A program made the position numbers and the translations under genes. A stretch of 64,000 nucleotides of DNA from Seriola aureovittata (Eukaryota > Chordata > Actinopteri > Carangiformes > Carangidae), in assembly GCF_021018895.1 (NCBI RefSeq), contig NC_079384.1, positions 13,493,640 through 13,557,639 on the forward strand. The letters are read 5' to 3'. The notes below the pieces were generated by a model. That model did not search any database. It had not been told where the DNA came from and worked only from the letters and a program-made list of their open reading frames with translations. Positions 52,565 to 64,000 of the stretch are shown in pieces (position 1 is the stretch's first letter; every line of letters starts with the position of its first letter).

Positions 52565-55500
52565 ATGACTGTGGATGGGGATATGGCTGGGTTTATCCCT
52601 CAGAAGGAGGTCGTGTATAACAGCCTGCTGCCTTACTCCGACCGGTTGGACCGGGAGGCCACGGAGCTGTTGGCGGAGATCAAAGCGAACCTGTCCAGAG
52701 CCGTCATCCTCAGGGAGCTGTGGCCAGGAGTCGCTTTCTGGTCCAGGAAACTCTTCTCGTAAGTGTTTGTGTAAGGTTGTTTTACCACAAGTTAAACCCA
52801 TAATAAGTGATTTGGGATTCATGATAATAGTCTATTTAAAAGTTCTTTCAAGTTGTGGTACTTTAAGGTCTTTCTTTAGGCACTTAATGCTAGACTGTGC
52901 AGCTAGTAGCCTACAACACAAACTACATCGTGACACATTATCATAGAGTTATATCAGTACCTCTCTGGTGCCATCAGTGACACCTAAAACAAAATGTAGT
53001 ATGAGATTCACAAATAAGATATAATATTTGTTGCCAGGTAGATCTTTAAGTCAATTGCACTTTAACAAATGGGAAATAAAGTGCCAAAGAATATATGTGT
53101 CATTAGAGTCTAAAAACAGACCACATGGTGTTACATATAGAGTGCCATCATGATCTGCCCTTTAACTTTAAATAAGCCCTGGACTTTTAATTCACTTTGT
53201 CCATTTGGCATCAGCTCAGATTCAGTGAGGTTAGTCAAGGCTTCATTTTGGGACAGTGGGCCACTGACGTGTTCGCTGTGGTTAATTGAAGCAGGAAGTG
53301 ATGGTCACCTTTCACCCTCAGGTTTCTGAAACTGTACGGCCGCAGGTTCAGCAAAGAGGACCACATCCTCTTCATCAAACTGCTCTATGAGTTGGTCACG
53401 CTGCCGAACCTGGAGCCCAACATGATGCAGAGCTACGCCCGGCTGCTCATTCACCTCCTCAAGTGGGTGTGACACGAACGCACACATAACCGCACACATG
53501 TAGAAGGGGTATCTGATCAGCTCACCCTTAGGGATGGGGTGAGGAGCTCAGACATCTGGTAGAACCACAGCATCTTCTTATTAATAAAAGAAGCCAGTTG
53601 ATGTGGTTCAGGCATCTGATTAGGATGCAACCCGGGTGGCTCCCTGTGGACCCCGGGGCAGGCCCAGAGCATGCTGGAGGGATTACATATCCCATCTGGC
53701 CTGGGAATGCCTTGGGATCCCCAATGGGGCTGGAGGACGTGGCTGGGGAGAAGGTTGCCTGCAGCCTGCTGCTGGATGGATGGATGGATGGATGGAGTAT
53801 ACTAAGCAGTACAAAATTAAATAGCTGTATAACTAATAAAACATGACAGAAAAATTATTATTCACTATCACAAGCATTGACAGACATTTTTTCACAGCAG
53901 AAAAAGTTGGACACCCCAGCATTAACCTCTCCTGGCCTTTGGTATCCTTTAGTATAATGAGATCACAGAACAGCACCGGTGGTAAACATTACTGTGCGAC
54001 AAGATGCTGATGTCACGTCACATGACGTGTTAAAGTGGATTTTTCACTTACGTCTCTGCCATTTGGAACGAAGCCATTTGGAAGTTTAAACAGCCTGCAG
54101 CGTTGAGAAAGCAAAATAAGAGTCACTCAGAAAGCATTCAGAGAGCGGATGTCTCCACCAAGTCCTCGCAATCCTCTAAATCTTTGCTTTTAATTATAGC
54201 AAATGTACACACCTGCACCTAGATATGGATCTGCATCAAAATGAGTAGTGATTGGTATTCATTCAAGAGAGTGCAATACCGGAGTTCTTAAGAAAATTGC
54301 AAAAAACAAACACACATTCTATCTTAAAATTTTTCTTCATCATTCTCCAAAAAATCCTTGATCTACAGGCGAATCCAGGTCTGCAACAAAAACTAGACAA
54401 TTGCCGTTTACAAATGAAAACTAATATTCATTGTAAGTTCAAAATTCAGCACACTCAGGGGTTTTGTTGATACAGCCTTACTTGGTCTGGTATGACCAGT
54501 AGCTTATGGTAGCTAATGTTAGCTGACCTTAGATAGATATTACTGTGTAACTGACATTACGGAAATAGTTTACTGACTTTACGGCTTTTCTCTATTTGTG
54601 CTACTGTTACACTACAGTATGTTTTAGAATGCACATTTTTTTCTGTGTCACTTGTGGACATAGTAACTGCTGTTTAGCAAAAGTTATGTAATCTCCTTTA
54701 AAGCAGCCATTGCTCCGTTATGATTTCCCTTTCATGCTGTATGAGTTATTTCCAAGAAAATGCATCTTACTTTAGTTTTTAGATCTTCAGTTGCAACTAA
54801 ACAACTATTTTAGCCTCATTTCAAACCTCTGACTAGCTGCCCAGCTTTTAGATTTGTTTTTCAGTGATGGATGAAATGCATTTCAGTCATATTATCAGAA
54901 TACAGCAATATGGCTTCATGTGTAGTGGTTACAGAAAGTATAACAATCATATGAAGTAGTCTTCAAAGTCTTACTACTACATACTTCTTGGTACATTTAA
55001 GCATCAAAAGTAAAATTACTCTGTGTGAGAAAATGAAATGAAAACGAGGCTTTTGGCTGATACATTATTAGTAATGACATCATTAGATTATTATCGGTGT
55101 ATAAGCAGATTTTTACTTCTACTACGGTTGGTCAAGGTGGAACCAATTTACCTACTTTAGATGCAGTTTGATAGTTTAAATCAGTGGTTCCCAGTTTAGG
55201 GGTCAGGCACAATCCAGTGAGACACAAAATAAATCTTGGGTATTATTAGATGAGGGAGGAAAGAACAATTCTATATAAAGTTTTTGTGCTTTTCTCTACT
55301 CTTTGTTTTGTTTTGTTGTTTTTTATACTACCTCTTTAGTAGTTTTGCCTTTTATTTATTTTTAGCCATTAAATTGAAAAACACTCTCTCTGGTAGGGAG
55401 TCTCTCTAGGTTTGCTGGAAGGCCTTTTTGTAAGAGGTAACAATTAAGCCGAACAGATGAGGAACCACTGCCTTTTATCAGCTTGATATGTTTTTTTTTT

Positions 55501-58500
55501 ATATGTAAAGACTGGATCTAAAAAGAAATGAGTGATTATAGCTTTCAAATATATGTTGAGGAATAAAAAGTGCAACATTTCTCTGTGAATTGTGTTAAAG
55601 AAGTGGAGTTAAGGTTATAGGTTACAAGTATGTCAAAAATGTACAGTGCAAAAAGGACAATACTTGAGTAAATGTAATTTGTTACGCACCCACAGACTCA
55701 TGCACTCCAACAGACTCACTCAGAGTAAGTAAAAAAGACAGCATGTTGGTCTGACAGTACATTTATTACTTTTTGCTTTTGTCGTTCAAATCAGATCTGT
55801 CACTTTCTCCTGCGACTGCAAGATATTCTCCGAGACGGTCACATTCATCACTTCCCATTTGTCTCCACTTGTTTCCATGATTTTCACATCCATCATGAAA
55901 CAACATCTTAATGTAGATGTCATTTGTCTGAGTGTTTTCCATTAGATGAAAAGAGAAAAATCTAGGCTAACTATATATTAAGTGCCAGGTCTCACTGCTG
56001 AGAGATGAATTTGATACTCAACATCATGCATTTGGGTCTCAATAGGCTTTTTCTTTTTTCATTCCTTACATTGCACCGTCAGTTCGTCTTTCCTTCATTT
56101 TTCAAATCTCCCCAATGAGAGTGTGTTCCATAGCTGTTAGATGAATGAGAGAAGAGGAGACAAGAGGAATCTGAGGCTGTGGAAATTGTGCATATTCTTC
56201 AGTGCAGGGGCTCTCAACTTTTCTGTGGGGTTTATTCCTGTAAAAAATTGCCATTAAACAAAGAACCAAGTAATAGAGTACAAGGAAAGCAATGTTAAAG
56301 TTTCTCAGGAGGATTAAAAAGAAAACCTGCTTCGCTTTAAAGCTTATAAAGTACTCATCAGTGGCACACTACTTACCATGCAGTTTAAAAGCTTAACAGG
56401 GTGTTTGAAAAATCAAGAATTCTAGTAAAAGGTGACTTTACTGTGTGGTTAGCTTGCAAAAAGTTGCGTTGTGTCTACTTTCAGATCTTAAGCCCCTTTC
56501 ATTTTTCTCTACAGAGCCCCTTATAGGACATTTGCATTGTGTGTTTCTTACACCAGCTAAATCTACACCTACGAATTTCTAATGTCTGCGGCTGTCAGTT
56601 CAAATTCACTTTACTGGAAAAAAAAGAGAATCACAGTGTTGTGTTTGCAGACATGTCTGGAAGTTGGCAGTCATCATGTTGAGCACAGCCTGCGAGGTAG
56701 TGACTCACTTTCCCACAATTACAGACCCTTTCAGACACCCTGTAGTTTCTCACGTCAAAATAAAATTATTACTGTGATTGTGACTTGACCAGGGATTTTT
56801 TTTTTTTTCGAATGTTTTAATGTCAAGTAACCTGCCTGCAGTAGATGCAAAAACTCTTATAAATTGGCTGGACAGATGGTAATTTACTTCTTTTTCCAAA
56901 CAGGAAGAAGGAACTGCTATCAAGGGATGACCTACAGTTGCCGTGGCAACCCCTCTATGATCTGTATGAGAGGATCATCTACTCCAAAACTGAGCACCTT
57001 GGACTCATCTGGTTCCCCAAGTATGTAGTTTTTCCTTTACAGTGAGCCACTGTGAGAAGTTGAAGCTGGTTAACAGCTGGTGCCTGGTTTTATAGCTTAA
57101 TATTTAATTTTTCAAAATGCTATTCAAACCTTAACCCGAGTACCTACCTTTCTGCATTAAAGGAAAAGTTTGACATTTTGGGAGATATGCTTATTTGCTT
57201 TCTTGCCAAGAATTACATTTCATGTATGTGCACAAAATATGAAGCTAACTTAGCTTAGCATAAAGACTGGAAGCAGGTGGAAACAGATCTCTTCAAAAGT
57301 AACACAATTCACCAACCAGCACCTGTAAAGCTCGCTTATTACCAATCTTAAGTTGTCTTTTTGATCTAATTAAAATGACAAATTGCAATTTTAAGGGGGT
57401 TATGTGTCGGACTTCCTGGAGTCTCCCTTGGTTGTACGTGTTACCTTTGTACGTGATGCTCCAGGACCGAAGTTATCCCAAACTCTGAGGCTAACCCCCT
57501 TCAAAGGAGCCCGGCGTTGGTTTTGAGGAGTGCAGCATTTATTTTCTAATAACCAGTTACAACTGAGCAGATATTGCCCTGGTACTTCCAACTAATCCTC
57601 ACTCTCTGCTCCGGTCGCTAGCTTCACCTTCGCGTACAGCAATGTACAACAACACTTACACCCTACACCACCAAAGTGCCAACCTGCCCCAGTGGCCAAC
57701 AGTGGTACTGCAACAAAAAATCCCCTGCAGCCAACCCCAATACATTGTCTACCACTTTAAAAACGACGTGTATAAAACACCTGACATGATGCAAGATCAA
57801 TATATATATATAATGAATTATGAAACGCAGCATCGTGCTGTTGTGAAAAATCGATGGGTTGCAGTGGGCAGCTCCAGATGTGAATGTGTGTAACTTGTGT
57901 GAGTAAATCAGGGAAAAAATGGTCAGTTATCAAGGAAAGATGCCAAACATTCTCTGGGTTGTGAAATATGAAGATTCCCTGCTTTTCTGTCTTTTGTATT
58001 ACTCTGAACCAGTAAGTTGTCTTTTACAACTGATGGTTAGACACAGCAGATAATTTCAAGATGTCACCTTGGGCTCTTGGAAGTTTTTACGGGCACTATT
58101 TCCTGACATTTTATAGACTAATTGATTGCCTAATTTGAAATAACAAACAGATTAACTGATGATGAAAATAATTGTTGTTTGCAGCCTGAATACTGAAGGT
58201 TTTTTATTTTTTTTTACCCTTGGTGAGGACATGTGGTTCTCGCAAGATAATTAAAGCAGAATTCCTACACAAATGCACACTCACACACCTCCTCTCTCTG
58301 CTTGTTTGCAGCTCAGTGGACCACATTTTGAAGGCTTTGATCAAAAGCTGCAGACTGTAAGTCTCATTCTCTGTGATCATGTAATTTGTGCACCGGATAA
58401 TGTACTGCTTTGATCTCCAGTTGAGCTGTGTACTGTAGATCAATGTGTGTATTTGTGTCTCCAGTCTGTCTTTGCTTGTCTGCATCTGATTATACTCATG

Positions 58501-58538
58501 TTTTGTCGTGTCCTCGCTGTGTATGTGTGTGTTTATAC

Positions 58539-58578
<40 letters not shown>

Positions 58579-59166
58579 TTCCCAGGTATTTCCCTGCACA
58601 GTCCACCAAGGAGATGCTGGATGAGTGGCGCCCCCTCCTGTGCGTGTTTGACGTGGTGATGCAGAAGGCCATCAGCAACATGGAGCTGTTCCTGCCCACC
58701 ATCATGCCCCCAGAGGAACACAGCCAGGGCTTTCAGTAAGTGGGCCAGCTTGAATGGCTCTGTTTAGAAACAGGATTGGACGCCAAGTGCAGCTTGTCAG
58801 AGCCAGAGCAAACACAAAGGGTTTATAAAGTTTTAGCAAAAGCACCCTTTATAGAACAATCTCTGCCAAAAGAAAAAGGTAAAATATGTTGCATTTTTGC
58901 CATTTTTAGTCCTGTAATGGAAATGCAACCTTTAAATCTGTCATTAAATCTCAATATTTTCCTAAAGTGATTTGGTTGCATCTTGTAACTTAGCACCAAA
59001 ATGCCCTGCCTTAAGTGCACTTGTCATGCCTGACCACATTTACAGGCTCTGCAAGTGTTAACACTTTTGCACCTTTTCAATAAATAATGCTCTTCTTGCA
59101 TTAGCAGTGCTTCCCCTCTCTTTGTTTTGCTTATGTTTTTCTTTCCTGGAAAACCTTTGCCCCCAC

Positions 59167-59200
<34 letters not shown>

Positions 59201-59463
59201 CGCAACCTTCACAGTTGTGTTCCAGCTACCAAGCCTCTTCGCAGCGCTCAGTGCATTCTTTAGTGTATTCACTCTTTCACAAGCTATTTGTCTGGATTTA
59301 CTCTTGGTTTCATCAGCGGTTTCTGCACAGTTTCCACAATACATCATCTTTAATACTCTATTTTTCCATTTCAGTTTTTCTCTCTCGCTGCTCCAGAATC
59401 TACAGGGGAGGGAGCGAGTTCATATTTTGGGGAATTAGAGATAGATGAGGGGAATTCAGCCTC

Positions 59464-59543
<80 letters not shown>

Positions 59544-60569
59544 CAGCGGGTATGAAAATAATGTTTTTTTTGTGTGTGTGTTTTCAGGTTGTGGTTTGAT
59601 GAATTAATGAATCTTTGGATGTCAGTGCAAAATCAGCCAAGCTGGGAAGGGGTGAGACATCCACATACACACACAGACACACACGCACACACACACACAT
59701 CCTTGTTTAACTATATCCGTGGGGACCCCTCATTGACAAAATGCATTCCCTAGCCCCATATCCTAATCTTAACCATCACTACTGAACGCCCACCTCCACC
59801 ACTTATCCTAACTCGTATGCTAACCTTAGTCTAAACCTGGATAGATGATGATTGAAATGTTGTGTTTAAGTATTGGTTTCCACTTAACTCAGATATAACT
59901 TTTTCCATTTGTGCCTCCGCTCTGCTTTCAGCCTCTTGGCCCAACGTGGCCTGGCTGCACACACTTCCTCTCTTCTTGAACATCCTTACTTTTTTTTCCA
60001 AAGTGGATTTAATTCTTGGAATGACAGCCTTCACTTTTGGGAGTTTTGTTTGTTCTAGCAGTGATTGTTTGTCCGGTTTTGTCCGGCAGCACCTAGTGAA
60101 CCTGTTCGCCCGACTTGCCAACGATAACATCGGCTACGTGGACTGGACCCCCTATATTCCCACAGTGAGTCATGGGCCGAATTATGTGGATATGCAAGTA
60201 TGTCTGTTAATGTATTTTAATACTTTCCATTGTGTGTGTGTGTGTAGATATTCACCAGGATCCTGCGCAGTCTGAACCTTCCAGTTGGAGTCAGTCAGAT
60301 GGTGGCACCGCGGTATCTTACCAACTCCTACGACGTTGGACACTTGGTGTTGTGGATCACAGCACTTCTGGTACGAGCTGTGCAGACTCATGAAGATTCA
60401 TAAAAAAAAAAAAAAATCGCAGCTGATAAGTTAAATACTTACTTTACATCCCTGCAGGGTGGACCAGGAAACCCTGCACAGAAAGAGCTGACCTGCCTCT
60501 TCAACAGCATTGCCTCCTTCTACCATCCCTCCAATCATGGTCGCTGGCAGGTAAGTTTCTCTTACTCAT

Positions 60570-60610
<41 letters not shown>

Positions 60611-60817
60611 CACACACCGTGAGTAAGTTGGGAATGTTTTCAGCAGCTTGCTGTCACACTCCTTTGATTTATACCCTGTCCTTCAGGACTTGGCTGGTTC
60701 TCTTCGCACTAACAACACAATAATGAAATGCACAAGTGCTGGAGAAAAGAACGATATCACAGATCTGTTTACGGCAGACTGTGGGAATGTGTCTCCAGAT
60801 GATAACGGTAATGTTGA

Positions 60818-60864
<47 letters not shown>

Positions 60865-62351
60865 TGCGCCTGCAGTCTCGACTGATGCGGCTGCTTCAGC
60901 GTCTCCCGGCGAGTGTTGTGCGCCGTGTGCACCGAGAGCGGCACGCTGCCCCCAGCTGGATCACGGTGGTTCCTGAGTGTCAGAGGATGACTGATGCAGA
61001 CTTGCAGGAGTTCACCCGCAGCCTCATCGGAGCCGCCCTGCTGGCCATGTTCAGGTACAACACTCGAGGGTGGCTGCAGTGACAACTACAATACAGAAAG
61101 ACAACCTCACCTCCTGTACATAAACATTTTTTATTTACACTCGTTTTTCAACATTAGACATGGAGAAATTTTATCACTCATGATCCCTTTTACTAGAGGT
61201 AATATAACACATGAGCATGCATACATCTACAAGTTAACCTACATACACACACATAGGCATATTCAGACATATGTTATTTACATGTAAATACTAATATCTG
61301 TACTCATACACATGCATAAGACATGACATGGTGAGCCTAAATTTAATGTTGGTAGGGACAATTACTCTCCGAAACAGCTGGATCACTACAATAGCAACAC
61401 AGTAACTCAGCGTTATTCAGCAAGTCGTTTATTTATGGAGCACTTTTAAAGCAAGATGTACAAAGTGGTAAGAAGATAAAACACAATAACAAGACACAAG
61501 AGGCCCTTAAAAACAAGAGCATCGCAGAAATTAGCAGCAAGTAATAATACAACACTTTGGAAAATTGGTAGTGAAAAAGTATAATGACAATGATACAACC
61601 AACAAACAAACAAAAGAGGGAGATTAAGAGAAGTGCATACAATTAATATATGAGGATAATATTAGTTAAGTAAAGCCATTCTGCTAAAACAGGTTGTAAG
61701 ATGACATTTAAAAACAAAGACAGTGCAAGACGACCTCATGCTAAGTGGGAAGGCCGATAGAAACTATTTCTACTCAGGCAGAAATAGAAACGATAGGTGT
61801 CATTGTGGGAGTAGGTGTGAGCATTCTGTTGCACCGTCAGAGCCAATCAGTAGTCTTGTTAACCCACGTTTAATGACCAGACGTCTTTTCATCTTTTCAG
61901 CCAGAACTTTAGTTCACAAATAGATTCTTTCTGCTAGTTTGGTTTTTAACCTCCCTGGTTTCAGTTTAGACTCAACAATTATGTCCCTTTTTCCACCAAA
62001 TATCAAAGCTACCAAAGACCTCCTGGTTCGCTGGTGATCAGCAGGGCTCAAATTTGTTTTGCTTAAGTCACATAACACCATTATTTGAACAGCATTTTTA
62101 TTAAAGCGTGTCGTTCGCATTAAGATATGGACTAAAACAACTAAAACAACAGTTGGATATCTAAAACACCGTTACTTTTCAACCAAATTTAGCCTAGTTT
62201 ATAGCAGTTTTGACCTATCAATTATTAAATCTGGTGTTTACATAGTTGTTACTGTGTAAACATGTCATTTGTATCACTTCCAGCCAGCAATTGTAGTCAC
62301 ACAACAAGCCTAAGCTGGACAAAGACAGGTCATCTGTGATTATCTACCTGC

Positions 62352-62404
<53 letters not shown>

Positions 62405-63891
62405 TGCGCCTGCAGTCTCGACTGATGCGGCTGCTTCAGCGTCTCCCGGCGAGTGTTGTGCGCCGTGTGCACCGAGAGCGGCACGCTGCCCCCAGCTGGA
62501 TCACGGTGGTTCCTGAGTGTCAGAGGATGACTGATGCAGACTTGCAGGAGTTCACCCGCAGCCTCATCGGAGCCGCCCTGCTGGCCATGTTCAGGTACAA
62601 CACTCGAGGGTGGCTGCAGTGACAACTACAATACAGAAAGACAACCTCACCTCCTGTACATAAACATTTTTTATTTACACTCGTTTTTCAACATTAGACA
62701 TGGAGAAATTTTATCACTCATGATCCCTTTTACTAGAGGTAATATAACACATGAGCATGCATACATCTACAAGTTAACCTACATACACACACATAGGCAT
62801 ATTCAGACATATGTTATTTACATGTAAATACTAATATCTGTACTCATACACATGCATAAGACATGACATGGTGAGCCTAAATTTAATGTTGGTAGGGACA
62901 ATTACTCTCCGAAACAGCTGGATCACTACAATAGCAACACAGTAACTCAGCGTTATTCAGCAAGTCGTTTATTTATGGAGCACTTTTAAAGCAAGATGTA
63001 CAAAGTGGTAAGAAGATAAAACACAATAACAAGACACAAGAGGCCCTTAAAAACAAGAGCATCGCAGAAATTAGCAGCAAGTAATAATACAACACTTTGG
63101 AAAATTGGTAGTGAAAAAGTATAATGACAATGATACAACCAACAAACAAACAAAAGAGGGAGATTAAGAGAAGTGCATACAATTAATATATGAGGATAAT
63201 ATTAGTTAAGTAAAGCCATTCTGCTAAAACAGGTTGTAAGATGACATTTAAAAACAAAGACAGTGCAAGACGACCTCATGCTAAGTGGGAAGGCCGATAG
63301 AAACTATTTCTACTCAGGCAGAAATAGAAACGATAGGTGTCATTGTGGGAGTAGGTGTGAGCATTCTGTTGCACCGTCAGAGCCAATCAGTAGTCTTGTT
63401 AACCCACGTTTAATGACCAGACGTCTTTTCATCTTTTCAGCCAGAACTTTAGTTCACAAATAGATTCTTTCTGCTAGTTTGGTTTTTAACCTCCCTGGTT
63501 TCAGTTTAGACTCAACAATTATGTCCCTTTTTCCACCAAATATCAAAGCTACCAAAGACCTCCTGGTTCGCTGGTGATCAGCAGGGCTCAAATTTGTTTT
63601 GCTTAAGTCACATAACACCATTATTTGAACAGCATTTTTATTAAAGCGTGTCGTTCGCATTAAGATATGGACTAAAACAACTAAAACAACAGTTGGATAT
63701 CTAAAACACCGTTACTTTTCAACCAAATTTAGCCTAGTTTATAGCAGTTTTGACCTATCAATTATTAAATCTGGTGTTTACATAGTTGTTACTGTGTAAA
63801 CATGTCATTTGTATCACTTCCAGCCAGCAATTGTAGTCACACAACAAGCCTAAGCTGGACAAAGACAGGTCATCTGTGATTATCTACCTGC

Positions 63892-63944
<53 letters not shown>

Positions 63945-64000
63945 GTTTTATGCCCTCCTCTGGCCATGTGCAGTAAAACCGGCAGTACGGATGCAGCCTA
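52565..64000 (+). CDS. psme4: Proteasome activator PA200, first exons (3' partial)
   Basis: Exons: 52565-52758, 53322-53462, 56904-57020, 58312-58356, 58586-58735, 59588-59651, 60090-60164, 60248-60370, 60458-60550, 60876-61054, then 63974 to beyond the window; a second copy of the tenth lies at 62416-62594. About 400 of roughly 1840 residues are present. PA200 is a HEAT-like solenoid that caps the 20S proteasome, mainly in the nucleus, and acts in histone turnover and spermatogenesis. Recognisable stretches: [125 protein letters not shown] and [16 protein letters not shown], all close to human PSME4. Every junction keeps phase with GT/AG sites. The first ATG (52565) has a weak context; the Met six codons on (52583, followed by G) may be used. 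Confidence 0.95.
53540..53800 (+). mobile_element. 5'-truncated non-LTR retrotransposon (LINE) 3' end
   Basis: In psme4 intron 2. Conceptual fragments in two shifted frames give [33 protein letters not shown] and LEDVAGEK, which resemble the C-terminal end of LINE reverse-transcriptase ORFs (the WFGH..RM...GRPR..W.D motif). The copy ends in about five GGAT/ATGG repeats (53772-53796), typical of a simple-repeat 3' tail. Frameshifts show it is dead. Confidence 0.7.
53800..56880 (+). other. Rest of psme4 intron 2
   Basis: About 3 kb of AT-rich sequence with no recognisable exon, RNA gene or complete mobile element. Short T-runs are present (55491-55500, 56798-56809). Confidence 0.55.
57160..57420. 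repeat. Dispersed repeat in psme4 intron 3
   Basis: Contains AAGTTTGACATTTTGGGAGA, TTAGCTTAGCATAAAGACTG and TGGAAACAGAT; same family as 11110-11945 and 46196-47110. Confidence 0.6.
58542..58576. repeat. (TG)n microsatellite
   Basis: TG run immediately before the acceptor of the psme4 exon at 58586; it takes the place of a normal pyrimidine tract. Confidence 0.9.
59465..59533. repeat. (TG)n microsatellite
   Basis: About 68 bp of perfect TG repeats in the psme4 intron before the exon at 59588. Confidence 0.9.
60858..62353 (+). repeat. psme4: Tandem duplication, unit 1 (unique part)
   Basis: This 1496-bp segment recurs at 62398-63893 at a fixed offset of 1540 bp. Matching landmarks are the exon starts (60876 and 62416), GTTTATTTATGGAGCACTTT (61428 and 62968) and TATCTACCTGCTT (62341 and 63881). 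The lines I compared side by side showed no mismatch. The unit is bordered by (TG)n tracts at about 60818-60857, 62353-62397 and 63893-63942. Confidence 0.95.
60876..61054 (+). CDS. psme4: psme4 exon 10, copy 1
   Basis: 179 nt, phase 0 in and phase 2 out. It reads [20 protein letters not shown], continues [18 protein letters not shown] and ends in LLAMF plus AG of a split Ser codon. The acceptor is CGCCTGCAG; the donor is GTACAA. It joins in frame to the exon at 60458-60550 and to 63974. Confidence 0.9.
62398..63893 (+). repeat. psme4: Tandem duplication, unit 2 (unique part)
   Basis: Second copy of 60858-62353. It ends at a third (TG)n tract, after which single-copy sequence leads to the next psme4 exon at 63974. 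The intronic part of the unit is AT-rich, with no other gene. Confidence 0.95.
62416..62594 (+). CDS. psme4: psme4 exon 10, copy 2 (duplicate exon)
   Basis: Same 179 nt and same splice sites as 60876-61054. Either copy alone fits between the exons ending at 60550 and starting at 63974. Both together would add 179 nt (not a multiple of three) and shift the frame. So it is a mutually exclusive alternative, an unused copy, or an assembly duplicate. Confidence 0.6.

Noticed and set aside
53598..53846. Short + strand frame resembling a reverse-transcriptase end
   Set aside because: As a gene: it is a frameshifted LINE remnant, so it is annotated as a mobile element instead.
61433..63660. Pairs of identical small frames in the psme4 introns
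   Set aside because: They appear twice only because of the 1540-bp duplication; there is no similarity to known proteins.

Overview
The window looks like nuclear DNA from a teleost fish, probably a percomorph. It has vertebrate multi-exon genes with short introns, very many (TG)n/(CA)n and (GA)n microsatellites, and several dispersed repeat families of the kind common in spiny-rayed fish genomes. There are no operons, phage genes or CRISPR arrays. No tRNA or rRNA gene was noticed. Species cannot be fixed from the sequence alone.

Five protein-coding genes can be followed by joining exons at GT/AG sites with consistent phase. (1) 1545-2080 (+): the last two coding exons of ptpre (receptor tyrosine phosphatase epsilon). 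(2) 13597-29894 (+): a complete entpd1 (CD39 ecto-nucleotidase), ten exons, about 497 residues, with a tiny first coding exon about 9 kb upstream of the second. (3) 31505-35464 (-): a complete kcnk1 (TWIK-1 two-pore potassium channel), three exons, about 354 residues. (4) 37196-50166 (-): a subgroup-A thrombospondin closest to thbs2, 21 exons, from just after the expected N-terminal domain to the stop. (5) 52565-64000 (+): the 5' part of psme4 (PA200 proteasome activator), running off the right edge.

Layout: 1-1544 is a ptpre intron filled with repeats; 2081 to about 13100 is intergenic or 3'UTR with no recognisable gene; entpd1 and kcnk1 converge tail to tail with poly(A) signals about 100 bp apart; kcnk1 and thbs2 lie in the same orientation; thbs2 and psme4 are divergent. 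The genes belong to unrelated pathways: phosphotyrosine signalling, extracellular ATP hydrolysis, background K+ conductance, matricellular adhesion and nuclear proteasome activation. I see no functional cluster.

The most unusual content is in thbs2 and psme4. One thbs2 exon carries an in-frame insertion of roughly 350 codons, almost all Gly and Ser, between the trimerising coiled coil and the von Willebrand C domain; it contains two RGD tripeptides. The laminin-G-like N-terminal domain expected upstream was not found, and two thbs2 introns appear to use GC instead of GT donors. In psme4 a 1540-bp unit carrying a 179-nt exon is tandemly repeated between (TG)n tracts; including both exon copies would shift the frame, so it is either a very recent duplication or an assembly artefact. 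A nearly identical 220-bp inverted repeat of unknown origin brackets the 3' exons of thbs2.
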